A DNA stretch of 64,000 bases from Parasponia andersonii (lineage: Eukaryota; Streptophyta; Magnoliopsida; Rosales; Cannabaceae), in NCBI GenBank assembly GCA_002914805.1, contig JXTB01000118.1, positions 18,686 through 82,685 of the forward strand, given 5' to 3'. The position numbers and the translations under genes are program-made. This document shows, piece by piece, positions 61,401 to 64,000 of the stretch. The notes under the pieces are model-generated. The model saw only the letters and a program-made list of their open reading frames with translations, did not search any database and was not told where the DNA came from. Every line of letters begins with the position of its first letter. Positions within the stretch are counted from its first letter, which is position 1.

Positions 61401-63250
61401 AAACTTTTAAAATAAAAAAATAAAATTTATGTAGATGTACTCGCTCCACCGTCTTTAGTTTTAGCAGCTTTGGCTTCTTTCCAACTCTGGACAAGCTCGA
61501 CCACATCTTCACCAAGGATAGAAAAGTCAAAATCCGGATGCTCGCAGAAAATATTGTATATTATAGTCGACGAGGTAATGTCATTAGCTTTTTCTTTGAG
61601 CTCCTTGCTTCAGTGGCCTTGTACTCTTCTATAGCCTTGTGTGTCGCCTCTGTTGTCGCCTTCTTCAAAATATCTGGATGCTTGAAGATAGTCTTCTCAA
61701 GTTCTTTAATTTTTTTCTCGAGCTTCTCCTTTTCAAGCTTTTCCTTGGTTAGACCCTCGCGCAGCTGCTGATTCTCCAACTCAAAGGATTTTATCTCTTC
61801 TTCGCGAGTCTTCTCCGAGTCTTCGAATGCTTGGATTATTCCTTCGATTTTTTCGCCTTCTCCAAACATTCGAGAACCGGGTCATGCATCAAAACAGTAG
61901 CTGTAGTGGTCTGAAATTATAACACACATCAATACAAGAAAAGTGCGTTGAAGAGTGAAGATAGAAGATGTTTACGTTTGCCAACATCTTCATTGCAGAG
62001 CTGAAAGCGACCTTGGCTGGTCGTCGTTTCATCCTCTCCCAACCATCCTCAGAAGTGAAACGGTCAATAAAGGCCGCACTCATGCCAGCTTTTTCCGGTA
62101 GTTGACGAAGGAGTGCGAAAAGTTCCTCGTCCTTATCGACCTGGCTCGGTCCCTCAGAAGAGGTGGCTGTCTCTTTGGATGGCTCAGGTTGGCTCACAGT
62201 TTTTGAGGGCTGAGGAGGAGGCGAGTTTGTTGGGATATCCTCGAAGGTGACTTTTCATTTCTTTGAAGTGTCAACCTTCTCTTTCCCTTTCGTCGAGGAA
62301 GGGGGCGTGCTGTCTAGTGTCTTGGAATTTGCCATTGACCCCAGAGTTGAAGGCGGTGCTCCCAGTCCGCTACCAATTGCCATATCTGTACAAATATGAT
62401 TGGTTAGCATGCGAGATGTATAATGCGACAAAAAGAAAAAAAAATAATAACTACCTTCTTGCTGCTGAGAAATTGGTGGTGATGCAGATTCTGAAGACAA
62501 TGGTTCTGAGACGGTAGGAGTGGCGGGTGCTTTTCATTTCCTGGGTTTGGAAGACAAGGCACCCTTTTTCCTTCTATTTCCTCGGCTTCTTTTTCGAGCT
62601 CGATGGTTTGGTCGGACGGTTAGCAGAATCTGGAAAAGTGGCTCCCCTTGGAAGCAGTCTGCAAGCCACTAAGTTCTTGGTCATCCCAAGCCTCTTCCAA
62701 TCAAATTTTTCGGTTGGAAGGTTGTTTATTTTATACACCCTTGCGAGCTGCTCTTTGGAGAGTCTTGGTCGTTCTCTATTATCTGCGATGACATACAAAT
62801 GCGATCAGAATAATATATTTATATAGAGAAAAATAATAAGCTGAAAGTTACCTACCAGGGTTTTGAAAGAAGCCGTTATCCGCGTAATCAAAGTGGAAAA
62901 ATGGAATCTTCCATTTTCTCATGTTGTTACGGACTCCGTCGATAATTTTTATTGCTTGGTTTGACCACTTGCTCGCAAAAAAGAAGCCGAAGTCTGATGG
63001 GTTCGATTTCACTTGGTAGAACCAAGCGAACTTTTCAGGAGTGGGGGATTCTAAACCTAATTTATGGTATAATATGTACAGACCTACCATGTATCTATAT
63101 ATGTTTGGGGTTAGCTGAAAAGGGACAACTCCATAATAGTCGACGATTGATTTTATATATGGATGAAGTGAGATGTGGACACCACTTCTGAGAATTGCTT
63201 CTGAGAATGAGGTAATTCAGCGATGAGGTGTATGTGGTCGATTGAACTCT
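61400..63250 (-). mobile_element. Antisense accessory ORF region of the Tat element
   Basis: Several minus-strand coding-like blocks. 62850-63210 has the 'putative gypsy type transposon' domain pattern (PF04195-like: SGVHISLHPYIKSIVDYYG, VGLYILYHKLGLESPTPE, FAWFYQVKSNPSDFGFF). 62574-62798 is a basic block with a SKEQLARVYKINNLP phrase. 62255-62350 and 61990-62197 are Ser/Pro-rich with LFALLRQLPEKAGMS. 61561-61869 is a strong Glu/Lys coiled coil. The family is known for antisense ORFs at this position; their role is unknown. Broken. Confidence 0.7.
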
Positions 63251-64000
63251 GTGAGAAGGCGAAGAGAGACGTCGATTTTGTAGTTGCATACGATTTTTCT
63301 GAGCTTGTTTGTTGTACAACTCGTCTTTATATTGGTATATGACCAATCTCCTTCTACATAGTGATAACCCATTACGAATGTAAGGGCACCAAGGCCACTG
63401 GTCTTGAGGGAGGTCGCCTATACGAGGACTACTCTGCCTGACCTCGGTTATTTCTACTTCAGGTTCTGGCTTGTATTGGATGATTCTCCTGAGAATGCAT
63501 TCCCCTCCTTGAATTCCTCACTACTAGACATCTAAAAGAAGAAATATGGGATGGGTTTAGTCCTATGTGAGCATCAAGGATCTTTGCTATATGCGAGCAG
63601 TTTGGGGCCATATATCCTAGGATTGTATCGACAAGCTGTTCGTCGGATTTTTTCTAATCGATCTACGAATTCATCAAAAACTGTTCGAGCAACTCTTCGG
63701 TAATTCGTCACTCGACTGATTTTGGTTTTCAAACATCAGGGTTTCAGATCCTAAATTTCTCCTATGGGTTCGTCTATCAATCATCTAAAAATAATTTATT
63801 CTATAAATTAATGGAGAGATTTTGAAAAATTCCCATTTTTTCGTCCATCGGAATGTGGGGATAGTTTTATGTTCAGGGCATTTAGGTTCTGCGATGTCTT
63901 TCTATTTCTAGAAATAAGCTCTGTAAATGAGGGTTTTCTGAAAAATCGAAGAACAATAAGAGAGAGAGAGAGGATATATACTAACCTTTCTTCGAAGACT
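63251..64000. other. Right-edge segment, probably still inside the Tat element
   Basis: No coding block recognised. It has the GC content and short-word style of the preceding element and no LTR-like edge (no copy of the 25-bp 5' LTR repeats), so the 3' LTR presumably lies beyond the window. It holds a (GA)n run at 63961-63972. Confidence 0.45.

Larger units (their letters stand above)
52289..64000 (+). mobile_element. Ty3/gypsy retrotransposon of the Tat clade, broken, running off the right edge
   Basis: Order of parts: 5' LTR, primer-binding site, gag, protease, reverse transcriptase, two RNase H domains, integrase, then an antisense ORF region. The second RNase H and the antisense accessory region between integrase and 3' LTR are marks of the Tat clade (Retand/Ogre/Grande relatives). 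The 3' LTR is not in the window, so no LTR-divergence age can be given. Coding is interrupted in roughly ten or more places and by one nested LTR, so the element is a fossil. Its coding stretches are GC-richer than the surrounding DNA. Confidence 0.9.

Overview
This is a 64 kb piece of a nuclear plant chromosome, almost certainly a eudicot. It is AT-rich, has many short exons joined by GT-AG introns, is dense in MITEs and LTR-retrotransposon relics, and carries nucleus-encoded genes for organelle proteins. The three main proteins match the lengths and domain order I know from Arabidopsis. The species cannot be read from the sequence.

Layout: (1) 2.6-3.1 kb, minus strand: first exon of an unrecognised, probably plastid-targeted protein whose remainder runs off the left edge. 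(2) 6.8-12.7 kb, minus: the biotin carboxylase subunit of plastid acetyl-CoA carboxylase, with an assembly break hidden under one N. (3) 13.1-19.1 kb: intergenic DNA with at least six terminal-inverted-repeat elements. (4) 19.9-27.3 kb, minus: a 16-exon HEN2/MTR4-type RNA helicase of the nuclear exosome system. (5) 27.3-38.4 kb: a gene-free, very AT-rich block with a decayed satellite-like array, a sized gap, a Copia-like LTR relic, a MULE-type MITE with a perfect 9-bp target duplication, and a tandem duplication that doubles the promoter of the next gene. (6) 38.5-49.9 kb, plus: ten-exon organellar phenylalanyl-tRNA synthetase, with a hAT-type MITE (perfect 8-bp target duplication) in intron 5. 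(7) 52.3 kb to the right edge: a broken Ty3/gypsy element of the Tat clade with 5' LTR, gag, protease, RT, two RNase H domains, integrase and an antisense accessory ORF region. A 1.8-kb solo LTR from another element sits in its gag.

The three host genes are neighbours, not a functional cluster: one makes malonyl-CoA for plastid fatty acids, one handles nuclear RNA surveillance, one charges tRNA-Phe in organelles. Splice sites were placed by eye, using GT-AG borders, codon phase and the remembered protein families; every junction listed keeps frame. I found no new biological system. The most useful leads are the hidden gap in the carboxylase gene, the doubled promoter of the synthetase, and several mobile elements whose target duplications can be read exactly.
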